NCBI GenBank assembly: GCA_902702965.1
Contig: CACRXP010000141.1
Span: 1,088,202-1,152,201, forward strand
Source: Spirometra erinaceieuropaei
Taxonomy: Eukaryota > Platyhelminthes > Cestoda > Diphyllobothriidea > Diphyllobothriidae
Reading direction: 5' to 3'
DNA length: 64,000 nucleotides
Shown here in pieces: positions 1-11,115 of the stretch (its first letter is position 1; every line of letters begins with the position of its first letter). The translations under genes were made by a program, and so were the position numbers. The notes below the pieces were generated by a model that was not told where the DNA came from, searched no databases, and saw only the letters and a program-made list of their open reading frames with translations.

Positions 1-518
1 GTAGGCCAGTGGACACCGCGGCTAATGTGAGCTGCCAGAATGTTGTGTTGCCCTCAGACTGGAAGCATCAAGCCCTGAAACTGAGCTTTCCAGATCGGGC
101 TGACCAGTGGCTAGCAAACGCGCCTCGAGCAACTCAGCTTTGTCTTGTGCTCACAAGTTTGCAGACATTTCAGAATCATTTAACAATTCGCATTTTTGAT
201 CACGGCACTTGGTGTACTTCAGCTTATCGTTGCAAGCACATCCATTCTGTTTATCACGGGCAAGAAATGAACGGCATTCCAAGGTCTAACCATCCGATGG
301 ACGAGTAGAGGAGTGCCCTTGTGACCGTTAACGCTGTGCATGCATGTTGGCGACGCCGCATCCAGGACTGGGTCTGCAATCCGTCAGGTCCCATCGAGTG
401 AGCTGGGAGTTGACAGGCATGCAAGTTTAACTGTTGACATTGGCTTCATAAACTGCGGTACCATGCCTTTTTGCAGGTCAACCGCGCTCTAGTGATGCCT
501 TGAAACGAAATTATACCC

Positions 519-1516
519 TTATCTGCGTGACCTATCTCATGAAATGTTGGCTGAAATTCTGAAATGCGTTTTTGATTAGGAAGGATTACTTGGTCGCGGT
601 TGGGATACTGATTATCTTAAGGCATACTCTTATAACATTTTGGACTCGGCAGGATGTCGGCTTTTAAATGCACTTCTGTTCAATCTCCTTTAGAAACCGT
701 GCTCGGTAAAAAATGACTACTTAAGTAGCATGCATTTTTCCCATTGATTTTCGATGGTCTTGGAAATTCAAATATATTTTATAGAAACCACAGACAAAAA
801 TATGTTTTCTTTCAGTCAATCAATAGAAAATCACGTCTTCTTTATATTTTATACTTAAGGAAGGAGCATAATTAGGTTTTTAAAAAGTTTCTAATTATGA
901 GACTTTTAAGACCGCGATATGTTCATGCACATAGCATCGTACCTGGCCGTTTACCACTGCTCCTCATGAAATGTACGACATGGTCCGCATCCATTGCAAA
1001 ATTTTATGGTCCCTGTATGATATCTCTTAAATGGCATAGAAAAATATGTAATTTTCTTTACGCGGAACGCATGCACCTTGTAGATTGAAATCACTAAGCG
1101 CTTATGCAACGAATGATAAGGCTCCAAATGTTTCGGCAATTAGAAAATTTTTTAAAAACCTAATTATATTCCTTTCTTAAGTATAAAATATAAAGAAGAC
1201 GTGATTCTCTATTGATTGACTAAAAGAAAGCATATTTTTGTTTACGGTTTCTATAAAATATATGTGAATTTCCAAGACCATCGAAAATCAGTGGGAAAAA
1301 TGCATGCTACTTAAGTAGTCATTTTTTGCCGAGCACGCTTTCTACAGGAGATTGAACAGAAGGGCATTTAAAAGCCGACATCCTGCCGAGTCCAAAATGT
1401 TATAAGAGTATGCCTTACAATAATCAGTATCACAACCGCGACCAAGTAATCCTTCCTAATGGAAAACGCATTTCAAAATTTCAGCCAACATTTCATGTGA
1501 TAGATCACGCACTGTA
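519..1516. mobile_element. Fold-back element F1 (Tc1-type MITE)
   Basis: The left arm (about 519-895, starting CTGCGTGACC then TCTCATGAAATGTTGGC) is repeated inverted at about 1140-1516 (ending GATCACGCACTGTA). The arms are around 370 bp with a central unpaired part near 900-1140. No coding capacity. Confidence 0.8.
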
Positions 1517-2329
1517 TTTCGACATGCCAGGTGGGTTCTAGGGAACAGCGGCCGTGCCATGAACCTACTCCTTTCGGACATAAGGAAGAAATTCGCTAAG
1601 CAAAGCCCACACTGGTCAACTGACGGTGTATGCACTTGGGCGCTGGTAGAGGCAGGACTCGAACGCCTCGCGTTCTCTCAACCATTTGCTAAAAGCTGAG
1701 CCTCATTTTCTACAGGCCTGCTTGGCAGCCACCCTCGGGATGCCGATATATCCAAACTTGACAAGCCCGCAAGATGTCAGTTTATCAAGGAATTACATAA
1801 GCAAAATTTGCCACAAATATACACCCCTCCCCCCACCCCAGCAGTGTCGCATCAGAGATCAAGTACACCCGTCGAACTTAAAGATGAACAGTTCTCGCAG
1901 TCCGTATTCATGTACATATGTGACAAGTGTACTACACCCTACCCCCCCCCCCAAGTTGCTATTGGCGGACTTTTGGATTTGAGCCGTCATTTTTTCATGC
2001 CTTCTATTCAAGTAGCATTCATCTTACTTGTACATCAGTTGGCCTATTCTACTCCCCGTATATTGACTTTTATCCACTTTGTTTGTCTGAACAAGTATGA
2101 GGTCATATGTACGCCATGCTGGCGCCGTTTCGAAGGAAATAAAATCTGGTGCAAATTTTGCACCGAATTCACCAAAGATTGTCAGTGATGCAGCCAACTG
2201 CTGTTTGCGAGGGACAGACCATACTTATCCACGGTACATGGAAGGTGTTTTTGCTGGGAATTTCAGAAGGTACTTTTAAAACAGAGCAGCTTTTCATTCT
2301 GTCACCCGCCGAGGATATGCGCTTCCAAT
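1517..2329. other. No recognisable gene
   Basis: Includes a tRNA-like scrap near 1640-1690 (minus-strand GGCGTTCGAGTCCTGCCTC) and C-rich runs at 1825 and 1940. Nothing else supportable. Confidence 0.4.
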
Positions 2330-2590
2330 AGAAGCGAAGGAACGAATCCCAGGAAGCAGCCTTGAAAAGGGAAACACGATCGCTGGGACAAGAGCTTTAT
2401 TAGCCTGACGTTTAGAATTCCTGTTCGGACACAGCATCAGAGACAAAAGCAGATACGGGTGCATACGGTAGCATGGCGACTGCATCCGATAAATACTGCA
2501 GTTCCTTGTGCATGAACCACCCGTGTCTGCTCTTGTTTCTGAACAGGAATCGTTCTTGTCCCAGCGATCGTGTCTCCTTCACGGTATGCG
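2330..2590. mobile_element. Inverted pair of decayed family P hammerhead units
   Basis: A minus-strand unit (2330-2462) and a plus-strand unit (2463-2588) meet head to head. Both carry the family P tail CTTGTCCCAGCGATCGTGTC. The minus ribozyme core reads CTGATGC and TAAA, so two core bases are lost; the plus copy has lost most of the core. Between them is GATAAATACTGCAG, a TATA-like box also found upstream of other P copies. Confidence 0.6.
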
Positions 2591-2599
2591 CTTCGCTGT

Positions 2600-3299
2600 C
2601 AGCCGCCCTTGAATCTCCCCACACCCCTGTCCCGCCTCCCGCAGCCCCTTTCCCCATCCACTCCGGAGAACGTCGGACCAGTTGGGTGGTCGCGAAGATG
2701 GGGGGGGGGGGTTGGCGATACGGGCGATGACAGATGTCCCGCCTGCAGTGCTAGATATTTGCTCACGGAAGCTCCGAAAACTGAGTACGACGTCAGTACC
2801 TGTGGGTCCGCATAAGCACCTTGATCTATGTCGGCGAAAAGGAGAGAAAGCAATAATACTAATAGAGATGACGGCGGTCGCGGCGGCTGAGAGGTTTCAG
2901 CAGTCGTATGCAGACTAAAAGAGCACGGAACGAAAGGAACTGGGAGCAGGGCTGCAGGACAGACCAATCGTTAGGTAAGAGGGATCATGACGTTCAAGTG
3001 AACATTTGAGAGCTTCAGTGAAATCGACCAAGGCGTGGGTTCGGGCGAGACAAGAAGCGAAGCGTCTGGCATGGAATGCAGCATAAATGTGAAATCAACA
3101 AAAATGACAGGGTTCACAGTAATTGGGTTCGACATATGGCGACGGCAAGTATTTGAAGTTCAGTGGGACGCTTTCACCAGCATCTGTGAACGTACCGAAG
3201 CGGGTCTGTCTGTCATCGCAGTTGCGGACATGCGTCAAAGACATCAGTTTCAGAACCAGTGTTCTGCTGTTCCGTGTCTTTAGAACACATTGATCGTCT
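2600..3299. other. No recognisable gene
   Basis: A poly-G run at 2701 and several short frames with no family signal. Confidence 0.4.
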
Positions 3300-3640
3300 C
3301 TACGAACTCACTCGTCCCTAGGAGCCTCACTCGAGTCCAAATAGCAACCGCACAGCGACGCATGATATAGGCAGAATTGTATTACCGATAAAGACGAGGG
3401 GGACTGAAATGGCCACTTCTGGCTTATCAGCCGTCGTCAGCCAGTCATACCCAACCCCGAAGTGTGGAACACCTGCGGCTTGATTCCGCGACCTCTTATT
3501 TATACCATTGTCTATTCCCAATCGCAACCGACAAGAAAACGAACCCGTGGCTAATTAGTTAGAGGCGTTGGACTTCTAACTAACAGGTCGGTTCTTGTCG
3601 GTTTCGATCGGGAATATACAATATAACATACAGGAACGGA
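3300..3640. mobile_element. SINE D copies, inverted neighbours
   Basis: A minus-strand 3' part (GTATTACCGATAAAGACGAG, GCTTATCAGCCGTCGTCAGC) is followed by a plus-strand 5' part (CCCAATCGCAACCGACAAG, GGCTAATTAGTTAGAGGCGT, TTGGACTTCTAACTAACAGG). Both are truncated. Confidence 0.6.
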
Positions 3641-3999
3641 ATCATTAATGGAAAGAGGATGGTTGCTTCCGATGGCCCCTACCTCTCGAAGGATTTGTCA
3701 CTCTGGCGCCAGTCGGTATTCCGATCTTCGTGAACATCAGTCTCAGACGGACGTCCGTCGCTCTGGTTGTAGTCTGCCTAAGTAGTGTACTCCTTAATCG
3801 AGCCATTTCGTCTAGGCCAGGTGTCGTAAAGGTTTTCCCCCTCTGGATATGATATGCGAAATTTTGGTCTTGTGGACACGTCTAAAATTGATTACCTCTT
3901 GTTTGACCGATTCCCACTGCATTTAAAGAGGTAACAGTGACAGTTCGGCCATCGCATTGGACAATGTCCCTTGTGCGCTCCACAGCAAGCTGAAGCAGG

Positions 4000-4225
4000 C
4001 ACGGCGACTTGCATGTGGACTAGTTTGTAATGAGGGTAGACTTGCGCAGAATCTACCACACTCTCCCCTCCCCCCAGTCCCGCTTGGAGCCGGTGTCAAG
4101 AGATAGACAAGGAGATCGGAGTTGGCTGGCGCGGCCGGACCCGCACCTAGGCGACCCGATCCACACTCCCTGCTCCACAGCAAACACTTGACCAGGATTT
4201 TGACCAACAACAGCACAACAGCAGA
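4000..4225 (+). mobile_element. SINE B1 with CAA-rich tail
   Basis: GCGACTTGCATGTGGACTAG, TAGACTTGCGCAGAATCTAC, CACTCTCCCCTCCCCCC, GGTGTCAAGAGATAGACAAG, CGGACCCGCACCTAGGCGAC, CACTCCCTGCTCCACAGC, then ACCAACAACAGCACAACAG. Same order as B2-B4. Confidence 0.6.
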
Positions 4226-4983
4226 CGAGGATGATTGGACAGCCGTGCCCATGACCTGTATACCCAGCGGGAACGCTAGCGCATCCGCCGGCAGGGAATC
4301 AGGTGTCAGCGAACTGCCAGTGCATACCAGGCTGTGAGGGCCAAGGGTTGCTGAATCGTGGCATAGCAGACGCATACAAACCCTAGGGTAAGTACTAATA
4401 GCTCCATATGGCGGCCCATTTGACAGTAGTCGACTGACGATACACAGCGTCCTAATTAGCGTTAGGTTTTTGTGAGAGATGGGGTAAACACTGTTTGTCC
4501 CGAAACTCGGTCGATGGACTCAGCAGCCGTCAGAACGCTGTGTTTCTCTCGGACCGGGAACATCAGGCCTTGAGCTTAGGCTTCCCTGGCCGGTTTGACG
4601 AGTAATTCTTTAAATATGTCAGACGAACTTCGGGTAGCTCAGGCTTCCTCGTACTTGAGTCGTTTGTCGAAGTACCACAGAACTACCTAGAAAAAGGGGC
4701 GGCAGGTACTATACACTAATGAGTCCAAAGATGATGAATTCTGAAAAATGTTTCATGTAACTGGCATAATTTTATTTTTTAGAAGACTGCAAAAAGCGAA
4801 GAATCTCAGACATCCAGTAGGCATGCGTCAAAAAGCCATCGTCACTATAATGCGTCTTGAAAAGGAGGGATGGCTCGCAGGAACAGATTTGGGGATATTG
4901 TCGGCGTTTCGGGAATGTTGGTTGGCTCACCACTGGGAAGCTGTCACCCTTGATCCATCACCTGTTCGAACATGACCGCGCGA

Positions 4984-5030
4984 CTGTCTCTGATGATGGG
5001 TTGGAGCGAGAATCCGAAACGTCAGTCGAA
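4984..5030 (+). ncRNA. Minimal hammerhead ribozyme, diverged lineage
   Basis: CTGATGA at 4990-4996, stem II GGGTT/AATCC (4998-5002 with 5011-5015, one G.T pair), GAAA at 5016-5019 and ACGT-C with the predicted cut after 5023. Stem I is weak (T-A, C-G, mismatch, G-C). Flanks differ from the 14.8-kb copy, so this may come from another subfamily. Core intact, activity uncertain. Confidence 0.55.
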
Positions 5031-5169
5031 TAGAATTCATACTCCGGCGGTCGCAACTTTTTATTCTGCTTTTTTTGTGAAAACGTTACTCAGTACTCAT
5101 TTGAGCGAGCACAAATAGAAGAAAGTGACTTTTGGGCCGCCTTGTATTCATGCAAACTTTCGAATCAAG

Positions 5170-5465
5170 ACCGGAAAGGAGTTGTTCGAGGTTGGTGCAT
5201 TGCAGTCTGTGGAAAATCGGAATGTGAAGGCACTGAACCCCTCATAGCTGTGTCAGACAGTGACGCGATATCCGCGAAACACGCGCATCTGGGCTTTGAG
5301 CTAGTATGTGTGCCATCAGTACGGTAAATAATATAATATGTGAAAACTACTGGCTACCTGTTGGCGGTTGCTGAATATTACGCGGCTTTTCTGCTGAAAC
5401 TGGTGGATTCCGGTGCGAATATTCAAATAAGCCTTCATACTGAGTCTGCGAATTTTAGTTCCGAC
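5170..5465 (+). mobile_element. Family A hammerhead element, decayed copy A1
   Basis: It shows ACCCCTCATAGCTGTGTCA, ATATCCGCGAAACACGCG and GGGCTTTGAGCTAGTATGTG, followed by GAATATTACGCGG and GCGAATATTC, i.e. the ribozyme and then the family A body. The first half of the core (TGAGCCG) is deleted. Confidence 0.5.
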
Positions 5466-5479
5466 TGATCCATCATCCC

Positions 5480-5710
5480 GATAGCGGAGCGCGCACCGAT
5501 CGCGTTACCGAACTCACTCGTCCCCACCGCGCAATCGACAAGACAATGAGCCCGTGTGGCTCAATGTTTAGGACCTTGGACTACTGACGAATAGGGTGTT
5601 AGTTCGAGCTTTGGGTGTTGCATACCTCGGAGTTGGGTATGGCTGGAAAGCCTGAAGCGGCCATCCCAGTATCCTTAGCATCTGTCGATAATGCTGTTCT
5701 GCGCTACTGC
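5480..5710 (+). mobile_element. SINE D2, diverged
   Basis: GAGCCCGTGTGGCTCAATG, GACCTTGGACTACTGACGAA, GTTAGTTCGAGCTTTGGG, GAGTTGGGTATGGCTGGA and TCTGTCGATAATGCTGTTCT follow the D order with many changes. Confidence 0.5.
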
Positions 5711-5744
5711 AAGTTAATGCATTACTTTCTGTGGGGGGGGGGGA

Positions 5745-5905
5745 TTTAAAAGGCTGAAATTTAAAACCTGGAGTATCTACCAAAAAGCACATAGCGAACA
5801 CCGGATGACCCATTGATGAGCCGAATCCCTCGCAGCTGCGCCATGAAACGGCAGGATATCGGCAAAACACGCGTGTATGGGCTTTTAGCTAGTACCTTTG
5901 ATAAA
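5745..5905 (+). mobile_element. Family A hammerhead element, decayed copy A2
   Basis: Contains CCTGGAGTATCTACCA, then TTGATGAGCCGA, TCGGCAAAACACGCGTGTAT and GGGCTTTTAGCTAGTACC. Stem II GCCGA/TCGGC and stem III are intact, but core C3 is T and G12 is A, so cleavage is not expected. Confidence 0.55.
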
Positions 5906-6037
5906 TCGTGCAAGCGTCAGATTCTCCTCTGGGGAGCCAGGATGCCTATGACTGCACACCTAAGAGCCCTCGCTTTCCTCCCCCTCCTCGCCGGGATACC
6001 ATGCATTGCGCAACGTGAAAATTACAATGAAGAGTTA

Positions 6038-6190
6038 TACATAGATGTTTTGGCAGATTTTGAATAATTCATATTCACCCAACTGTGAAAAACTCGGCGC
6101 CTTGGTGGGATTCGAACCCACGCAGTAAGGAGGAAGGCTTTAGTACAGCCAACGCTCTAACCACCTAAGTTACGAGGCCCCGCCGGACGA
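6038..6190 (-). mobile_element. tRNA-like SINE T1a
   Basis: On the minus strand: GCCTCGTAACTTAGGTGGTTA (A-box region), GAGCGTTGGCTGTACTAAAG, TGGGTTCGAATCCCAC (B-box), CAAGGCGCCGAG, then TTTTTCACAGTTGGGT. The acceptor, D and T arms are tRNA-like, but a long insertion sits after the anticodon region, so this is a SINE head and not a working tRNA. Confidence 0.65.
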
Positions 6191-6299
6191 CTCGAGCCTG
6201 GTAGTCATCTGGTAGATTCTAGGTGAATTACTTAGGAAATCCTGCTCGGGCAGTCAACTTACTTCATCAGATTTGGTGGATTCCAGACGTTGCAGTAGG

Positions 6300-6465
6300 T
6301 TGGGCGGGCAACTTGACCCAACTGTGATTAAATTCGTGTCCTCCGGCGGGGTCTCGTAGCTCAAGTGGTCAGAGCGTTGGCTGTGCTAAAGCCTTCTCCT
6401 TACTGCGTGGGTTCGAATCCTACCGAGGCGCCGAGTTTTTCACAGTTAGGTCAATATGAATGAAG
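6300..6465 (+). mobile_element. tRNA-like SINE T1b
   Basis: TTGACCCAACTGTGATTAAA leads into TCTCGTAGCTCAAGTGGTCA, GTGGGTTCGAATCC and CGAGGCGCCGAGTTTTTCAC. It is the inverse partner of T1a about 110 bp away; the pair could fold into a long hairpin. Confidence 0.65.
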
Positions 6466-6849
6466 AGTTAGGAAATTACAGGCAGGACCGTCGTCCTCCA
6501 TCTTGTAAGATTGTTCACTTTCGTGTTCCGCACTTCTGATGACTCCGTCAATTTTCCAAGGACGAAGCCTGTCGCTCCAACTTTTCGGAACAGTGAAAAA
6601 GCCTAACTTGACGCAGGTGCCTATTTTTCACTCGTCTTGTCCAAAACAAACTGAGGCGGAGAAGTAGTAGGCATGGTTAACTAGCAGGGATTCGGATTAT
6701 CAGTGGGTCCCTTAGCGTTCCCATATGTGTTATCTGGTACACACTCCAGTTTTCAGTGTTGTCGTTTTTAACTTGCTCGAAAATTAATGTTTGAAGTAAG
6801 AGAAAAATTCGGTAATATGTGATTATGTATACCCATCTGATGGACACAG

Positions 6850-6895
6850 TAATGTTGGGGTTGGGGTTGGAGTTGGGGTTAGGGGTTAGGGCAAC
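6850..6895 (+). repeat. Telomere-like GGGGTT/TTAGGG tract
   Basis: About 45 bases of GTTGGGGTTGGAGTTGGGGT and TAGGGGTTAGGG. Short and imperfect; an interstitial trace. Confidence 0.5.
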
Positions 6896-7244
6896 TATAT
6901 ACCACTCAAAAGTACAACCGCGCATTCCCAATGACATTTCTTTTGCATACAACTACTTGACCTCATCGCCTATGCGCTCCCCGACCCCGCCTGTATAAAC
7001 CCCTATTACCACCGGTCCCGTATTACAGGTGGCTGGCGTTTGTTTACTTCAGGTGGGACTACATAACCACATCTGACCAAAATTCTTCGGTATAAACATT
7101 TCGCAGATTCCTCCTGAGAGTTAAAAGGATTATCTGAGTCGAAAGTCACCAGCATAAGCAGAATAGCCACGTAGTTTTAAGAAACGCAAAAGTTACAGTT
7201 CGTCCCGATGCCTACCGTAGCGAGGTGAGAGCTGGCATGATGAT

Positions 7245-7460
7245 TTGCGCTTGATTTAGTTTGCCGTTATAGAGGACTTGCGTAGCATCCAGCACACCTT
7301 CTCTTCCTCCCCTACCTGGACCCAGTGTTAAGACAGAGTCAAGAAGTCCGGAGACAGGAGAGGACGTAGGTGGCTGGCAAGATGAAAACCCACACCTAGA
7401 CGTACCACCGCACTCCCTGGTCCACAACAGGCAGTTGGCCAGGATTTTCAACAATAAGTA
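7245..7460 (+). mobile_element. SINE B2
   Basis: GAGGACTTGCGTAGCATCCA, CTTCCTCCCCTACCTGGAC, AGACAGAGTCAAGAAGTCCG, CCACACCTAGACGTACCAC, CACTCCCTGGTCCACAACAG and GGCCAGGATTTTCAACAATA. Confidence 0.6.
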
Positions 7461-7796
7461 TGAGGACAGCACGGATCCAAGCTTACACATTATATTTTTA
7501 AGGAAATTGAAAAGCCCGATATGCTGGCTTGATACTACTTATTATGTATCTGGTATGTTATATGAAGGATCGGGATTACGTTTACGGTTATTTCGAGAGG
7601 TACGGGCACAATTGCTTGCTGGTGTTGGTGATGGGCTTAAGATTAAAAATATGCTTGAAGTTACTGCTATGCTTTAAGTTGGGAATTGGGTCTGAGGATA
7701 TGTTCAGGACTAGGGGGTTAAATTGCCGGCGGATCCGTCTCAGGGAGTAAGTATCCCCGTATTGCAGGCGACTGAGCGTCATGTTCTGGGGGAAAT

Positions 7797-7905
7797 GGGG
7801 ACTGGGGTTAGGTTTAGGGTTGTGGTTACGCTAGGAGTTAGGATTGCGGTTAGCTTTTGGGTTGGGGGGTAGTTTTTAGGAGAGTTAAAACTAGGGCTAA
7901 AGTTT
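7797..7905 (+). repeat. Degenerate telomere-like tract
   Basis: GGGGTTAGGTTTAGGGTTGT and further GGTTA-rich units to about 7900. Confidence 0.4.
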
Positions 7906-8027
7906 AGACACAGAAATTGTCCCCTTCTTAGAATTTGGCACAAGACCACTTGTACCCGGACCCGTCTTGCTGTCAGACTACCCCGATGAAAACTACTCCA
8001 GCGTGATGCTTAATATGACTAATCAGA

Positions 8028-8029
<2 letters not shown>

Positions 8030-8067
<38 letters not shown>
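8030..8067. repeat. (GA)n microsatellite
   Basis: About 19 uninterrupted GA units. Confidence 0.9.
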
Positions 8068-8070
<3 letters not shown>

Positions 8071-8477
8071 TTGAGTCCACGGTCCAAAGGGCATAGCTTT
8101 AAGCTCAACGGCCAGTTGGTCCTAGGTTCGAACCGCAGTGTGGGGTTAGATCCCCGTTGCCTGACGAAGGTCCGTAAGACCTAGATGGTTACTCAACCCC
8201 CTAGTTGTTCAACAACAGTCCTCGCCGCTGTGTGCCCGTTTGCGATCACACCAGGCTTGAAGGTTAGAGCACAACGGATCGCGAGCATTTCGCCCGGCAT
8301 GTGGACCAAACTGATGGATGCAGATTTACTGAATACTAAAGCCACATGCCAGACTGCGAGTTTTTTGTGTATATAGATTAATTTCTACCGCAGTGGAGGC
8401 AGCTCTCGTGGGGGACAGAGACTACTGCCTGCATGTTGCTCAAAGTGCTGAAATTAACACATAGCCAGAAGCATAAT

Positions 8478-8675
8478 AACCACCACCACCACCGCCACCA
8501 CCACCACCATCACCACCACCACCACCACTATCATCATCAACACCATCGTCGTCGTCGTCGTCGTCGTCGTCGGCATCATCATCATCATCGTCGTCGTCGT
8601 CGTCGTCGTCATCATCATCATCATCATCATCAGCAACAACAACAAAAACACCATCAGCGGCAGCATCATCGGTCG
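8478..8675. repeat. Long mixed triplet microsatellite (CAC/CAT/CGT)n
   Basis: Nearly 200 bases of CAC, CAT, CGT and CAA triplets. It opens poly-His and Arg frames on + and poly-Asp on minus; these have no upstream or downstream protein-like sequence, so I do not call a gene. Confidence 0.9.
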
Positions 8676-9349
8676 CCTCCACTGTTCACGGCCTTCGCCA
8701 AACGACGAAGGGCTTTGTCTTTTTCGCCCCTCCTGTTTGTCTGCTTTTCACCCATTTCGTCAAAAAAGGCTCGGCGTAGGCCACGTGGACGGTCGGACGG
8801 ATGTGGATAGAGGAGGATGAAACGAACTCGGGGACCTCGCTTAGCTTTCACTCACCCCCCCCCGCACCAACATTTCTACTCCTCGTCCTCAATTAGCCGG
8901 CTGTCCTCAACTGCCACTGCGGAATATGACGGGACGCCGTAATAAAGGCTCGGTGATCCGCATGAGAGACCTCGGATGATGACAGATGAGGCAATTAACC
9001 AATCTACTTGTCCCACTGGTCGACGAGGCGACGATCAAAATAGGCAGACTCGACAACCACCTTGTGGGCAATATAATGGCCTCTATTGACACCCGTCCCA
9101 CAGGTGCCAGCAATAAGGGCGACCACGTGAGTCGCACCGTCATCGGTCCCCTTCCTGACCCCCCCCCCCTCCCCCTCGTGGGCGCGCGCTCTCAGGCCGA
9201 CCAGATCGTGCAACGTGGCCGCAACTCGAGCAATCCTTTTTTTGATTCGCTGTTGGGACCGTCTGGTGGGGCCGTTAAGGCCCACCCATGCGCACTTATG
9301 CGACAGTCCAACCGTTGGGGTTGACGACACCTCACGGAGTGCTCGCAAC

Positions 9350-9650
9350 ACCGGTGACTTGCATGTTAAATAGTTCATAGTGACAGAATGGTATTACCGA
9401 CAAAGACAAGGGAGACTGGAATGGCCATTTCTGGCTTATTAGCCGTCGTCAGCCAGCCATACCCAAGCCCGAAGTGTGGAACACCCGAGCCTCGAACTCG
9501 CGACCTGTTGGTTTGGAAGTCCACGCCTCTACCCACCGGGCCACGAGCCCGTTGCCCTGTCGGTTTTCGATCGGGAATATACAATGTTAGTTCATAGTGA
9601 GGTGGACTTCCGTAGCACCTACCATACACACTCTCTTCCCTCACCCAAGA
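9350..9650 (+). mobile_element. SINE B5, interrupted by SINE D3
   Basis: CGGTGACTTGCATGTTAAAT before and GGTGGACTTCCGTAGCACCT, ACACACTCTCTTCCCTCACC after the D3 insertion are the B 5' part. Confidence 0.55.
9384..9587 (-). mobile_element. tRNA-like SINE D3, full length, 13-bp target duplication
   Basis: A 204-bp element flanked by TAGTTCATAGTGA at 9371-9383 and 9588-9600. Minus strand: ATATTCCCGATCG, GGCTCGTGGCCCGGTGGGTA (A-box), GGCGTGGACTTCC, GCGAGTTCGAGGCTCG (B-box), TTCCACACTTCGG, CTGGCTGACGACGGCTAATA, and the 3' end TTTGTCGGTAATACCATTC. It defines the unit of the most common SINE in this window and interrupts an older B-type SINE. Confidence 0.8.
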
Positions 9651-9879
9651 GGCTACGATGGCAAAACAATGTCGAAGCCAGTGGAGGTAGGTGTGGGCGT
9701 GGCGTCCGACAAAGTTAGACAACTCCTCTACACCTACCATACACACGACCTGGTTCCCATTACATTTGCCGGACTTTCATGGGGGCGACTAGAATTTCAC
9801 ATGCGTGTGAATGCCCCTAAAGGTTGAATCAGGAAGGAGCCGTCGCAGCCTGCCTTTCTTTCCCGAGAACAGCCTACTT

Positions 9880-10015
9880 GTCCCGTCAATTGGCAACCAT
9901 CTTAACTACGACCGATAGCACGTCTTGATAGATTCCAGCGCACCAAACTTATTATTAGTGAGGAATGCGCTGGTGTGCCGTAAGAATGGATTCTCTAGTG
10001 TCGGTCCCACTTCCA
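9880..10015 (+). repeat. Dispersed repeat E, copy 1
   Basis: GATAGATTCCAGCGCACCAA, TTATTAGTGAGGAATGCGCT and GTGCCGTAAGAATGGATTCT match copies at 33.1, 51.2 and 59.7 kb. Confidence 0.45.
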
Positions 10016-10374
10016 AGGGGCGGGGGGTGGGATTAAGCACAGTGACTGGTGCAGTGTAAAGGCCTCCATACGCCTAAGGAGTGCCACTAAACCCTGGTAC
10101 AGCAGTGGTTGTCAGCTTGCATGGATTCAGCGCGACACCATAAATGCCCGCCGTGAGCCCTTGCTTTTGATCCAGCAACCCGCTGTGGGTTCAAGAGGCG
10201 TCTGTCGAAAGTTCGGTCGTCACGGAAGGCAAAGTCCACGGTGATCCTTGCGGAGTGGGCGCAGTAGCGGAGATTTGCGCGTGAATCGGCTTATAGCGGG
10301 GTGGACTTTCGTCGCATCTGCTGCAAGCACTCTGTCCTCCCCTACCGCCTTGTTGCGTTGGCAGACAATGATAG

Positions 10375-11115
10375 GGGCGCTCACCGATCGTTCTTACGGA
10401 ACTCACTCGTTCCGTTGTGCCTTACGGGCTTTCTCTTGAGCCCCGCCAGCAGCCTCACAGCCGAGCGTAATATAGGCAAAATAGGATTACCGACAAAGAC
10501 AAGGAAGACTGGAATGACCATTTCTGGCTTATTAGCCTTCGTCGGCCAGTCATAGCCAACCCCGAAATTTGGAACAACTGGGGCTCGATTCCGCGACCTG
10601 TTGGTTGGAAGTCCAACTCCTCTAATCAATGGGCCACTGGCTAGTTGTCCTGTCGGTTGTGACCGGGACGTTGGACTTCTAACCAACAGGTCGTGGGATC
10701 GAGGTCCAGGTGCTCCACACTTCGAGGTTGGCCACGACTGGCTCATGACGGCTAATAAGCCAGAAATGGCCAGTCCAGTCTCCCTTGTCTTTGTCGGTAA
10801 TACCATACTGCCTATATCATGCGCCGCTGCGCGGCTGCTGGTTGGGCTCGAGAGAGGGAGCCCGTAAGGCACAACGGGACGAGTGAGTTCCGTAGAAACA
10901 ATCAGTGAGCGCCCCTCTACCACTGTATATTTCTCATCGCAACCGACAGGAAAACGAACCCGTGGTTCAGTGGCTCTTAACTAGGAGGTCGCGGGATCGA
11001 GTCCCGGGTGCTCCGCACTTCGAGGTTGGCTATGACTGGCTGACGACGGCTAATAAGCCAGAAATGACCAGTCCAGTGTCCCTTGTCTTTGTCAGTCATG
11101 CTATTCTGTCTGGCA
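10375..11115. mobile_element. Cluster of three SINE D copies in mixed orientation
   Basis: Minus copy about 10440-10660, plus copy about 10665-10880, plus copy about 10920-11112, each with the GCTAATAAGCCAGAAATG core (or its inverse) and the GTCGGTAATACC end. Short GC-rich linkers such as GGCTGCTGGTTGGGCTCGAG and GTAAGGCACAACGGGACGA join them and recur at 25.1 and 57.2 kb. Confidence 0.65.

Noticed and set aside
1640..1700. tRNA-like stretch on the minus strand (GTTCGAGTCC with GAGGC/GCCTC)
   Set aside because: The arms do not make a full cloverleaf; probably a SINE scrap.
8433..8810. Long open frame encoding poly-histidine/arginine, and poly-aspartate on the other strand
   Set aside because: Produced entirely by a triplet microsatellite; no protein-like flanks.
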